A DNA stretch of 44,065 nucleotides from a virus. The notes under the pieces are model-generated. The model was not told the DNA's origin and searched no databases. It saw only the letters and a program-made list of their open reading frames with translations. The position numbers were made by a program, and so were the translations under genes. The stretch spans positions 1 to 44,065 of IMG/VR virus record IMGVR_UViG_3300032288_002838. One strand, 5' to 3'. Positions 23,541-31,111 of this stretch are shown here, piece by piece; position 1 is the first letter of the stretch, and every line of letters begins with the position of its first letter.

Positions 23541-24212
23541 ATGGGAATAGTAAAAGGTCTAAAAGATCTTAATAAAGTTATGGATAAGCCACAGTCAAGT
23601 GGTGGCGAAGGTACAAAAGGTCGCTGGGTAAAACTAGAGGATACAGAGAGCGTAAAGATTCGCTTCTTGCAAGAACTAGATCCAGACTCACCAACATACA
23701 GCGAAAAGGCTGGACTTGGGTTTATTGCTGTAGAGCATACAAACCCAAAAGATTATCGCCGTAAGGGTCTTTGCACAATGGAAGATCAAGGCAAGTGCTA
23801 CGGATGTGAACAGCATCGTAAGGATTACAAGGCGGGATGGAAGGGTCGTTCACGACTTTACATTAATGTTCTTGTTGACGATGGTAAGGAAGATCCATAT
23901 GTGGCTATCCTTTCTCAAGGGTCAAGCGGCAAGACAATTACACCAACACTTATTGAATATGCTGGCGAAATGGGAAGCATCACTAATTTGATGTGGCGTG
24001 TTAAGCGTTCTGGAACAAAAACAGATACAAGTTACACAATCATTCCTTTGGCAAAAGATGAAGCACCATTCGATGCTTCAGGTCTAGAACTGTTTGAACT
24101 TGAAACTGCAGCAGTTCGTGATATGCCTTACACAGAACAAGAAGCTTTCTTTGCTGGAGAAAGTACTCATGCAGATGAGCCTTCAGCCACAAGCAGCAAC
24201 TTAGACTGGTAA
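23541..24212 (+). CDS. Single-stranded DNA-binding protein, gp32-like with zinc site
   Basis: A 223-residue protein with a strong ribosome site (AAAGGAG). His66, Cys78, Cys86 and Cys89 reproduce the spacing of the T4 gp32 zinc site (His64, Cys77, Cys87, Cys90), inside an OB-fold-like core. The tail ends acidic (EPSATSSNLDW), as in proteins that recruit replication partners. Codons are of the high-expression type (CGT/CGC arginine), like the major tail protein, which suits a protein needed in large amounts. It lies between the primase and polymerase genes and is followed by a terminator hairpin. Confidence 0.82.
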   Translation: MGIVKGLKDLNKVMDKPQSSGGEGTKGRWVKLEDTESVKIRFLQELDPDSPTYSEKAGLGFIAVEHTNPKDYRRKGLCTMEDQGKCYGCEQHRKDYKAGWKGRSRLYINVLVDDGKEDPYVAILSQGSSGKTITPTLIEYAGEMGSITNLMWRVKRSGTKTDTSYTIIPLAKDEAPFDASGLELFELETAAVRDMPYTEQEAFFAGESTHADEPSATSSNLDW

Positions 24213-24224
24213 ATAATTAAATAG

Positions 24225-24250
24225 CAGGGGCAGTCTATTGACTGCCCCTG
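24225..24250 (+). terminator. Hairpin terminator overlapping the next promoter
   Basis: A perfect 11-bp stem CAGGGGCAGTC/GACTGCCCCTG (24225-24235 with 24240-24250) and a 4-base loop TATT. The T tract after it is short (TGTTATTTA). It follows the ssDNA-binding protein gene. The right arm and loop contain most of the -35 box of the following promoter. Confidence 0.75.
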
Positions 24251-24266
24251 TGTTATTTAGTAGAAT
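24238..24266 (+). promoter_or_regulatory. Promoter TTGACT-N17-TAGAAT, leaderless geometry
   Basis: The -35 box TTGACT (24238-24243) and -10 box TAGAAT (24261-24266) have a 17-base spacer. The next ATG (24273) is 7 bases after the -10 box, so the transcript may begin at the start codon. The preceding CTA makes the shared CTATTGAC word. Confidence 0.8.
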
Positions 24267-24272
24267 GACAAC

Positions 24273-24479
24273 ATGATTACCTACGAGATACCAGATCCAT
24301 TTGAGACATTTGTTTCAAATAAGTATAAAAATTATGTAGGCGCAGTATACGATTTCTTTGCTAGAGAATGGCATATGAAATGTGGATGCTGTAAAGAAGA
24401 TTTATATGCACCAACAAAAAAGATATTAACTAAAATTAGGTTATATCACACTAGAAATGAATGCACAGGCGGATACTAA
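24273..24479 (+). CDS. Small cysteine-rich protein before the DNA polymerase gene
   Basis: A 68-residue protein with a possible metal site (Cys37, Cys39, Cys40, His59, Cys64). It is coupled to the polymerase gene by TAATG, so one leaderless start may drive both. No ribosome site is present. I recognise no family; it may be a polymerase accessory or regulator, which is only inferred from position. Confidence 0.55.
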   Translation: MITYEIPDPFETFVSNKYKNYVGAVYDFFAREWHMKCGCCKEDLYAPTKKILTKIRLYHTRNECTGGY

Positions 24480-27400
24480 TGAGCTTTACACACCTACATG
24501 TTCACTCCTATTATTCATTAATGGATGGACTAAATTCACCTAAAGAATTATGTCAAGCAGCGTTAGATGCTGGGCAAACTGCGATTGCAATCACAGACCA
24601 TGGGACCCTCTCGTCACACAGAGATATGCAGATTGCCGCAAAGGAAACTGGCATTAAGCCAATTCTTGGTGTTGAGGCGTACATTTCTCCAACCGATAGG
24701 TTTGACAGATCATCTAAAACAGACAAATCTATTCAGGCCTATAACCATATTATTTTGCTAGCGAAAAATAAAAAGGGGTTGGAAAATATTAATGCCTTGC
24801 AAGAGCTTGCTTGGAATGAAGGTTTTTATCATAAGCCACGTATTGATAGGGAGATTCTTAATGATTATAAAGAAGGCATTATCGTACTCAGTGGATGTCT
24901 TAACGGTCTTATTAGTAAGGCTATTGAAAAGGGCAATGATGATGAGGCTAAGATTTTGCTCAAAAGCTTTAAGCAAATGTTTGGGGATGATTTTTATGTG
25001 GAAGTCCAATCACATAACCCTATGGAAATTAACTCAGCGCTACTAAGGCTTGCAGATGAACTTAAAATTAAGGCGGTGGCAACAGGAGATGCTCACTTTG
25101 CTAAAGAAGAAGATAGAATCCTAGAAGAAGCATTGCTAATCCTATCAACATCTCCAAAGGCTGATAAGGATATGGATTTTGATATGTCTAGAAACATGAA
25201 GGACATGTTAGATAGATTTAACTATCTTTATCCTGATAGAAGAATATCATTTCAAGATATGAATTTATTTATTCAGAGCCGTTCCGAAATAGAAGCAGAC
25301 TTTAATAAGGCTGGCATTAATCGAACAGACATCTATGAGAATACAATGGAAATTGCTGATAAGGTTGGGGAATATGACTTCTATCAGGGCCTAGACCTCC
25401 TGCCAGTTCCAAAGACCGATGCTGATGAAAGACTAAGGGAGTTGGCTGAAAAGGGCTTAGAGAGGCTTCAGAAGGCTTCAGACCCTATTTATATCGATAG
25501 GCTTAACGAAGAGCTTGGCATTATTGCCAAGAAAAATTTTGCCTCATACTTCCTTGTTGTTGGAGACATGATTAATTGGGCTAAAGAAAATAATATTATG
25601 GTTGGTCCAGGCCGTGGTTCGGCTGCTGGATCTTTAGTTTGTTATACATTAGGAATTACTGATGTTGACCCTATCAAATACGATCTGCTGTTCTTTAGAT
25701 TTATTAATGAAGAGCGCAATGACTTTCCAGATATTGATACCGATTTTGAAGACCGCCGTAGAAAAGAAGTTAAAGATTATTTAAAGAAGAAGTTTAAGCA
25801 CGTTGCATCCATTTCAACATATACATACTTTAAAGACAAGGGTGTAGTTAGAGATGCTTCTCGTGTTTTCATGGTTCCTCTGCAAGAAGTTAACCGTGCA
25901 CTAAAATCCGTAGATACTTTTGAGGACTTTATTGATTCACCGAATACAAAAGAATTTAGAATGCGCTATCCAGAAGTTGTTTGGCTTGCCGACAGGCTTC
26001 GTGGAAGAATCAGATCAGTTGGCGTACACGCCGCTGGCGTGGTTGTTGCAAAAGATGATTTAAGAAAATTTGCGCCAGTTGAATCTCGTGAAGATTCTCA
26101 AGATAAAGTTTCAGGAAGAATTCCAGTCGTCGCATACGACATGGATACGGTTGCAGATATAGGTCTTATTAAGCTAGATGCACTAGGTCTTAAGACTTTA
26201 TCTGTGATCTCTGACACACTTAAATCAATTAAAGATCGACACGGCAAAACAATTAATCTTTCTGAGATGACCCTGGACGATGCTAATGTTTACAAAATGT
26301 TGAACGACGGGTACACTAAGGGCGTATTCCAGGCAGAAGCAACTCCCTACACAAACCTTTTAATTAAAATGGGTATAGATAAGTTTGAAGATCTTGCTGC
26401 ATCTAATGCCCTTGTTCGCCCTGGAGCAATGAATACGGTTGGCGCAGCTTACATTAATCGTAAAAATGGCAATGAGGCCGTAGACTATATGCACACAATC
26501 ATGAAGCCGTTTACCGAGAACACATATGGTGTTATTATATATCAAGAGCAGGTTATGCAGGCATGCGTACACTTGGGCGGTATGACTTGGGCAGAGGCTG
26601 ATAAGGTCCGCAAGATTATTGGAAAGAAAAAAGATGCAAAAGAATTTGACCAGTTCAAGGATAAGTTTATTACTGGGGCTTCAGAACACATTACTAAGAA
26701 AAAGGCAGAAGCGCTATGGCATGATTTTGAAGCGCATGCTGGTTATTCTTTTAACCGCTCCCATGCTGTTGCTTACTCTATGCTTAGTTATTATACTGCT
26801 TGGCTTAAGTTCTATTATCCACTTGAGTTCATGTTTTCAATTCTTAAAAATGAAAATGATAAAGATGCGAGAACAGAATATTTAATTGAGTCTAAGAGAC
26901 TTGGTCTAAAGGTACTGCTGCCACACATCAACGAATCTCAGGTATATTTTTCTTTACAAGAAAATGCAATTAGATTTGGTCTAGCTGAAGTAAAATTTAT
27001 TTCAGATAGTATTGCAAATAAGATCATAGAAAGAAGACCGTTCAGTGACTATGCTGACTTTATTGATAAAGCATCGAAAAAGGGTTCTGGCATTAATAGC
27101 CGTGCTATTGCTGCTCTTAACTCCATCGGCGGTGCTGCGTTTACTGATAACAAAAGGCAAGGAAATGAAAAAGACAATTACTACGAATACCTAGGCATTC
27201 CAACATTTAATCTTGAAGGTATCCCACCAAGAATTAAAGCACAGGCAAGACCAATTGAAGAGTTTGATGATCTAGGATCATTTGTTATGTTTGGAATGGT
27301 TAAGTCTATTAAGCGTGGGAATGGGTGGGCTAGAGTAGAGCTAGTAGATGAGACTGGATCAATAGGTTTATTCCACACAGAGCAAACACAAATTGAAACA

Positions 27401-27748
27401 GGCCAAATGTATTTTATTCTTGTCGGAGATAATAGAATTGCAAGGTACATCAAGGTTTCGGATATCAATCCAGATTCTAGCGACCTATTTGTAGACTACC
27501 TATATAGGAAAAAGTATGACCTTGAAGAAGACGAGTACATTGTGGTAAACTTTACTCCATACACAACAAAGGCTGGCAAACAAATGAGCCACATCGTCTT
27601 GTCGGATAAAGACAAGAACTTAACCAGAGCTATTGCTTTCCCAGCAATGTATAAAATGACGTTAGCAAAAATGCGTGAGGGAATGAAATGTAAGGTAGTG
27701 TTAGCAAAACTTGATGACGGAACACTAAATATTAAGGAGATCCTGTGA
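24479..27748 (+). CDS. dnaE: DNA polymerase III alpha subunit (DnaE-type)
   Basis: A 1089-residue polymerase. I start it at ATG 24479, which overlaps the previous stop by TAATG; another ATG 18 bp earlier is less likely. The N-terminal PHP domain keeps its metal ligands: HLHVHS (5-10), ITDHGTL, HKPR, LSGC and GDAHF, so it may still proofread. The palm has GPGRGSAAGS (376-385) and the catalytic PDIDTDFED (Asp418, Asp420, Asp422). Thumb and fingers follow, and residues about 930-980 look like an OB fold (FVMFGMVKSIKRGN). It is slightly shorter than bacterial DnaE. It should replicate the phage genome; no sliding clamp gene is visible here, so it may use the host clamp. Confidence 0.93.
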   Translation: MSFTHLHVHSYYSLMDGLNSPKELCQAALDAGQTAIAITDHGTLSSHRDMQIAAKETGIKPILGVEAYISPTDRFDRSSKTDKSIQAYNHIILLAKNKKGLENINALQELAWNEGFYHKPRIDREILNDYKEGIIVLSGCLNGLISKAIEKGNDDEAKILLKSFKQMFGDDFYVEVQSHNPMEINSALLRLADELKIKAVATGDAHFAKEEDRILEEALLILSTSPKADKDMDFDMSRNMKDMLDRFNYLYPDRRISFQDMNLFIQSRSEIEADFNKAGINRTDIYENTMEIADKVGEYDFYQGLDLLPVPKTDADERLRELAEKGLERLQKASDPIYIDRLNEELGIIAKKNFASYFLVVGDMINWAKENNIMVGPGRGSAAGSLVCYTLGITDVDPIKYDLLFFRFINEERNDFPDIDTDFEDRRRKEVKDYLKKKFKHVASISTYTYFKDKGVVRDASRVFMVPLQEVNRALKSVDTFEDFIDSPNTKEFRMRYPEVVWLADRLRGRIRSVGVHAAGVVVAKDDLRKFAPVESREDSQDKVSGRIPVVAYDMDTVADIGLIKLDALGLKTLSVISDTLKSIKDRHGKTINLSEMTLDDANVYKMLNDGYTKGVFQAEATPYTNLLIKMGIDKFEDLAASNALVRPGAMNTVGAAYINRKNGNEAVDYMHTIMKPFTENTYGVIIYQEQVMQACVHLGGMTWAEADKVRKIIGKKKDAKEFDQFKDKFITGASEHITKKKAEALWHDFEAHAGYSFNRSHAVAYSMLSYYTAWLKFYYPLEFMFSILKNENDKDARTEYLIESKRLGLKVLLPHINESQVYFSLQENAIRFGLAEVKFISDSIANKIIERRPFSDYADFIDKASKKGSGINSRAIAALNSIGGAAFTDNKRQGNEKDNYYEYLGIPTFNLEGIPPRIKAQARPIEEFDDLGSFVMFGMVKSIKRGNGWARVELVDETGSIGLFHTEQTQIETGQMYFILVGDNRIARYIKVSDINPDSSDLFVDYLYRKKYDLEEDEYIVVNFTPYTTKAGKQMSHIVLSDKDKNLTRAIAFPAMYKMTLAKMREGMKCKVVLAKLDDGTLNIKEIL

Positions 27749-27780
27749 TAAAAGATACTTTAAAGATTGGAATATAATAT

Positions 27781-28137
27781 ATGTCAGATAACTCACTTGC
27801 CGATATTAAGTCAAGGCTAAATGCTTCAAATATGCTTACAGCAATATTATATAGCTTAGGCTCTGTCGAAGTTAAGCGTGAAGAGCTAGATAAGATACTG
27901 GACTATCAAAAGCCAGAGCACCTAATGGATTTAAGTGTTGATGAGACATATAAAGATACATTCATGGACTACATCAAGCATAGAGGCGGATATGCCTCAT
28001 TGCAATACGATGACAGCTCAGATAAGATGAAGTTTACATTGATGTCTAGAGAAGAAGCTGAGCAGGAAATGAAAGACGGCAAGTCGTTAGGATTTGTTTG
28101 TGTAAGATCATATTGGAATGACTATGCCCACTCATAA
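27781..28137 (+). CDS. Tandem family member 1, unknown function (LN-S / GG-YD family)
   Basis: A 118-residue acidic protein, the first of four consecutive related genes. Shared features in order: RLNAS near the start, a short hydrophobic helix (LTAILYSLG), a KREEL segment, DYIKHRGG, a strand with QYDDSSDKMKFTL, then REEA and GFVCVRSYWN at the end. Unlike members 2 and 4 it has no N-terminal extension and has Ser-Tyr in place of Arg-Pro in the final motif. I recognise no known family. It lies 32 bp after the polymerase stop and overlaps member 2 by 20 bp. Confidence 0.7.
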   Translation: MSDNSLADIKSRLNASNMLTAILYSLGSVEVKREELDKILDYQKPEHLMDLSVDETYKDTFMDYIKHRGGYASLQYDDSSDKMKFTLMSREEAEQEMKDGKSLGFVCVRSYWNDYAHS

Positions 28138-28549
28138 CATATATTTAGAGGATGGAATTACTTTAACAAAAGATGAGTGTGACAAAAGAAACTCTGAGAT
28201 AGAGGAAGTTTTCCATAGACTAAATGCCTCAACTCTACTTACAATGATTTTTCAAAATTTTGGAACAATATCTTTTAAGAGAGATGAAGTCATTCAAATT
28301 AATGCATACGAAATGCCACCCAACAATACATCAGTTAACCCGTACGATGAAGATTTTTTTGATTATATCAAGGACCTTGGCGGTCATGTTCTTGTAAAGT
28401 ATGATCCGCAGTCAGACAACGTATCGCTTGCTCTAGCCACTAGAGAAGAGGGAATTGATTCTCAAATAAAAGGCAATTCTGTAGGATTTTTTTCAATAAG
28501 AAGGCCGTGGAATGTCCACAGCATCAAACAAAATCAGGAGGAAAGATAG
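28118..28549 (+). CDS. Tandem family member 2, unknown function
   Basis: A 143-residue relative of its neighbours; a second ATG at 28124 could also be the start. Shared motifs: RLNAS, a hydrophobic helix (LLTMIFQNFG), FKRDE, NPYDEDFFDYIKDLGGHVLV, KYDPQSD, TREEG and the closing GFFSIRRPWN. The N-terminal part (YLEDGITLTKDE) resembles the start of member 4 (YTSDGKHVRED), so members 2 and 4 are the closest pair. Function unknown. It overlaps member 3 by TAGTG. Confidence 0.7.
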   Translation: MTMPTHNIYLEDGITLTKDECDKRNSEIEEVFHRLNASTLLTMIFQNFGTISFKRDEVIQINAYEMPPNNTSVNPYDEDFFDYIKDLGGHVLVKYDPQSDNVSLALATREEGIDSQIKGNSVGFFSIRRPWNVHSIKQNQEER

Positions 28550-28746
28550 TGACAGAAGAACAGGATATTTTTGCATCTCTTAATGTTTCAAAGATATTAG
28601 TTGCAATTTTAGAGATACATAAAGAAATTATAGTGCCAAGCAAATTATTTTTAGATGCGGCAACTGTTGATAAAGAACTACAGGTTGATTACGATTCTGA
28701 GAATCAATCATTTAAGTTTAAGCTAAAGGATAAAGATGACAAATAA
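28549..28746 (+). CDS. Tandem family member 3, short form
   Basis: A 65-residue protein that starts at GTG 28549, overlapping the previous stop, with AGGAGG (28537-28542) in good position. It keeps the first part of the family (ASLNVSKILVAIL) and a QVDYDSENQSFKFKL strand, but lacks the DYIK-GG block and the GFFSIRRPWN end. It may be a natural short form, a decay product of a duplication, or a partner of the longer copies. Overlaps with both neighbours suggest it is still expressed. Confidence 0.6.
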   Translation: MTEEQDIFASLNVSKILVAILEIHKEIIVPSKLFLDAATVDKELQVDYDSENQSFKFKLKDKDDK

Positions 28747-29242
28747 TAATGATGACGTGTACACCTCTGACGGCAAGCATGTTAGAGAAGATGTAGTAAA
28801 CGAAAGAAAATCAGATGTTACAGATATTTATCAGAAACTAAATTCTTCAATTCTTTTGGGTTTTATGCTTAGCCAAATGCCGCAAGCTGCTTTTAATCGA
28901 GAAGACATGATGCCAATTAGAAATTCAGAACCTATTAAAAACGATGAAAATATAAACCCTTATGATGAAAGTTACACAGATTACATTAAAGATCTAGGAG
29001 GCCATGTCCTTGTTCAGTATGATCAGGAGACAGATAAGGTAAAGTTCAGATTATGTAATGAAGAAGAGGGAGATAGAATGATTCAAGAAGGAAATTGCAT
29101 AGGATTTTTTTCAATTAGAAGACCTTGGAATATTCAGGGATGGGGTAATAGTACATACAAGAGACAGTTTCCATACGTTAAGGAGGAAAACCAAGATGGT
29201 CCAGGATTCAATAACGACCAGCTCATTGAAAGTTTCGAATAA
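28736..29242 (+). CDS. Tandem family member 4, unknown function
   Basis: A 168-residue protein, the longest copy. Motifs in order: KLNSS, LLGFMLSQMP, NRED, NPYDESYTDYIKDLGGHVLV, QYDQETDKVKF, EEEG and GFFSIRRPWN, followed by a private acidic tail of about 40 residues. That tail is encoded over the ribosome site and start of the next gene (AGGAGG at 29181), so translation of this copy may influence the pyrophosphohydrolase. Function unknown. Confidence 0.7.
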   Translation: MTNNNDDVYTSDGKHVREDVVNERKSDVTDIYQKLNSSILLGFMLSQMPQAAFNREDMMPIRNSEPIKNDENINPYDESYTDYIKDLGGHVLVQYDQETDKVKFRLCNEEEGDRMIQEGNCIGFFSIRRPWNIQGWGNSTYKRQFPYVKEENQDGPGFNNDQLIESFE

Positions 29243-29585
29243 AGAAATAGAGCTAGTAACAGATTTTGGACTAGATGTTCTTTCTGCTTTACTTCATGAG
29301 ACTGCTATTGAAAAAGGATTTTGGGATAAGCCAAAAAACTTTGATGTTTTTGGAAATAAGCTAGCCCTAATTCATTCTGAAGTTACAGAAGTTCTTGAGG
29401 CAATGAGAAAGAATAAGGGCTCTGAAGAAATTGTAGAAGAAATGGTTGATATTTTAATTAGAACTCTTGATCTATACGCATCAATGCGTAACGGCGGTTT
29501 TGTAGAGCATAGCATAGATGAAGTTTTATTTAAAAAAATGGAAAATAACAAAGTTAGACCAAGGCTTCACGGCAATTTATTTTAA
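29196..29585 (+). CDS. MazG-like nucleotide pyrophosphohydrolase
   Basis: A 129-residue all-helical protein with the MazG/NTP-PPase metal motif: ExxE (Glu62 and Glu65 in SEVTE) and ExxD (Glu82 and Asp85 in EEMVD). Family members cut NTPs or dNTPs to NMP and pyrophosphate. Phage copies are thought to clean nucleotide pools, handle modified nucleotides or lower host ppGpp. AGGAGG (29181-29186) gives a strong start, although the gene overlaps the preceding one by 47 bp. It lies between the tandem family and RecA. Confidence 0.8.
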   Translation: MVQDSITTSSLKVSNKEIELVTDFGLDVLSALLHETAIEKGFWDKPKNFDVFGNKLALIHSEVTEVLEAMRKNKGSEEIVEEMVDILIRTLDLYASMRNGGFVEHSIDEVLFKKMENNKVRPRLHGNLF

Positions 29586-29594
29586 TGATATAAT
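29566..29594 (+). promoter_or_regulatory. Probable promoter of the RecA gene
   Basis: A consensus -10 box TATAAT (29589-29594) lies 17 bases after a weaker TTCACG (29566-29571). The predicted start leaves a leader of about 17 bases with a GAGAGAG ribosome site, so this one is not leaderless. It overlaps the end of the MazG-like gene. Confidence 0.6.
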
Positions 29595-29617
29595 TGTATT
29601 AAAGAGAGAGACAATAA

Positions 29618-30622
29618 ATGACTATAGCGATTGATGAAATCCTAGCAGGATTAGATCCAAAAACAAGAGCAAGAGTAAAAGCAGCACAAGATGTAAAAGT
29701 TGAAAAGCAAAAGACCCCTAGCATTGGCCTAAACATGGCCCTAAAGGGTGGATTGGGCTATGGTCGACAAGTTCTTGTTTGGGGAAATAAATCTGCAGGA
29801 AAGTCATCATTCTGTTTACAAATGATTGCTCTTGCACAAAAAGAAGGCAAGACTTGTGCATGGATTGATGCAGAGGCTTCTTATGATCAATCATGGGCAG
29901 AGATGCTAGGAGTAGATTCTTCTTCCCTTATTTACTCACCAGCCAAAACAGTAAATGATATGGTTGATGTTGCTACAAAATTAATGGATGCAGGCGTAGA
30001 TATCATTGTTGTGGACTCGATCTCAGCACTATTGCCAGCAATCTATTTTGAAAAAGATGGAAATGAAATGAAAGATTTGCAAGACACAAAGCAAATCGGC
30101 GCTGAAGCAAAGGATATGACTCACGCAGTCAAGATGTTAAACTATGCAAACAAGAACACATTATTGGTACTCATCTCACAACAGAGAAATCAGTTTGGAT
30201 CTATGCATGCCTCCCACATACCGACAGGAGGAATGGCAGTCAAGTTCTTCTCTTCCACCGTCATTAAACTTTGGTCTTCTGAGGCTGAAGCTAATGCTAT
30301 CAAAGCTGGTATTAAAGTTGGTGACAAAATTATTGAACAGAGGGTTGGCAGACCAGTCAATTGGGTTATTGATTACAACAAACTCGGCCCCCCTAACCTA
30401 TCTGGACAGTACGATTTCTATTACCAAGGAGAGTCACTAGGTGTAGACTTAGTTGGAGAAACCTTAGATGTTGCAGAAATGGTTGGAGCGGTTGAAAAAG
30501 GTGGAGCCTGGTACACAGTTAATGAAGAAAGACTACAGGGACGTGCAAAGGCTGTCGCTTATTTAAGAGATAACCCAGAAGTTGTTGATAAATTAATTAA
30601 GGACATTGATGCCAAATCTTAA
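29618..30622 (+). CDS. recA: RecA-type recombinase
   Basis: A 334-residue RecA-family ATPase. Walker A is GNKSAGKS (56-63), the Walker B strand is DIIVVDSISAL, and an ISQQRN segment matches the ATP-sensing loop 1 side. The GGMAVKFFSS stretch matches RecA KFY/SS positions. It should form filaments on ssDNA and drive strand exchange in replication or repair, working with the RuvC-like and Cas4-like nucleases downstream. It is a little shorter than bacterial RecA and lacks a long acidic tail. Confidence 0.92.
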   Translation: MTIAIDEILAGLDPKTRARVKAAQDVKVEKQKTPSIGLNMALKGGLGYGRQVLVWGNKSAGKSSFCLQMIALAQKEGKTCAWIDAEASYDQSWAEMLGVDSSSLIYSPAKTVNDMVDVATKLMDAGVDIIVVDSISALLPAIYFEKDGNEMKDLQDTKQIGAEAKDMTHAVKMLNYANKNTLLVLISQQRNQFGSMHASHIPTGGMAVKFFSSTVIKLWSSEAEANAIKAGIKVGDKIIEQRVGRPVNWVIDYNKLGPPNLSGQYDFYYQGESLGVDLVGETLDVAEMVGAVEKGGAWYTVNEERLQGRAKAVAYLRDNPEVVDKLIKDIDAKS

Positions 30623-30806
30623 TGAATTTTTAAATAAATCTATTCCAGAAGATCCAGTATTAGATGATAGGGTTGAAGTTATAGAACAAATGAGACCATG
30701 CTCTAAATGTGATCTTTTTGTTCATGAATATTATTTTAATAATCAAACTCTGGAAATGTATTGGACATGTAAAGATGGACATAAAACGGTACATCGGGTG
30801 GGCTAA
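30609..30806 (+). CDS. Small zinc-finger protein after RecA
   Basis: A 65-residue protein from ATG 30609, overlapping the RecA end by 14 bp. Cys31/Cys34 (CSKC) and Cys54/His58 (CKDGH) form a likely zinc site. Function unknown; it is coupled to the next gene by TAATG. Confidence 0.6.
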   Translation: MPNLNEFLNKSIPEDPVLDDRVEVIEQMRPCSKCDLFVHEYYFNNQTLEMYWTCKDGHKTVHRVG

Positions 30807-31111
30807 TGTCAGAGCGAGCAGAAGTAAAAAGAGATGGAGCCAAGGCTCAAAAAAATTCGGGCAGAGGAGACTATCAAAAAGGTGATGCACAATGGAAGCA
30901 GTTCCTTGTTGATTATAAAGAGGCTGGATCTTCATTCACTTTAAACAAAGATAACTGGGCAAAGATATGCACAGACACATTTAGGGTTAATAGAGATATG
31001 CACCCAGCGTTAAAAATTATTATAGGATCCGAATCTAAAGTTAGGTTAGGAATAATAGAGTGGTCAGTTTTAGAAGAGTTAATAGAGTTCTGGGAGGAAC
31101 ATCATGAATAA
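30806..31111 (+). CDS. Conserved-looking small phage protein of unknown function
   Basis: A 101-residue protein with a very basic, flexible start (KRDGAKAQKNSGRGDYQKGD) and a helical rest with aromatic residues. The start looks suited to nucleic-acid binding. I recognise no named family. It overlaps the first oxygenase gene by 8 bp and follows the RecA-linked zinc protein, so it belongs to the recombination operon. Confidence 0.55.
   Translation: MSERAEVKRDGAKAQKNSGRGDYQKGDAQWKQFLVDYKEAGSSFTLNKDNWAKICTDTFRVNRDMHPALKIIIGSESKVRLGIIEWSVLEELIEFWEEHHE

Noticed and set aside
27773-27778. TATAAT just before the first tandem-family gene
   Set aside because: It ends only 3 bases before the ATG, so transcription would start inside the gene, and no alternative in-frame start lies nearby.
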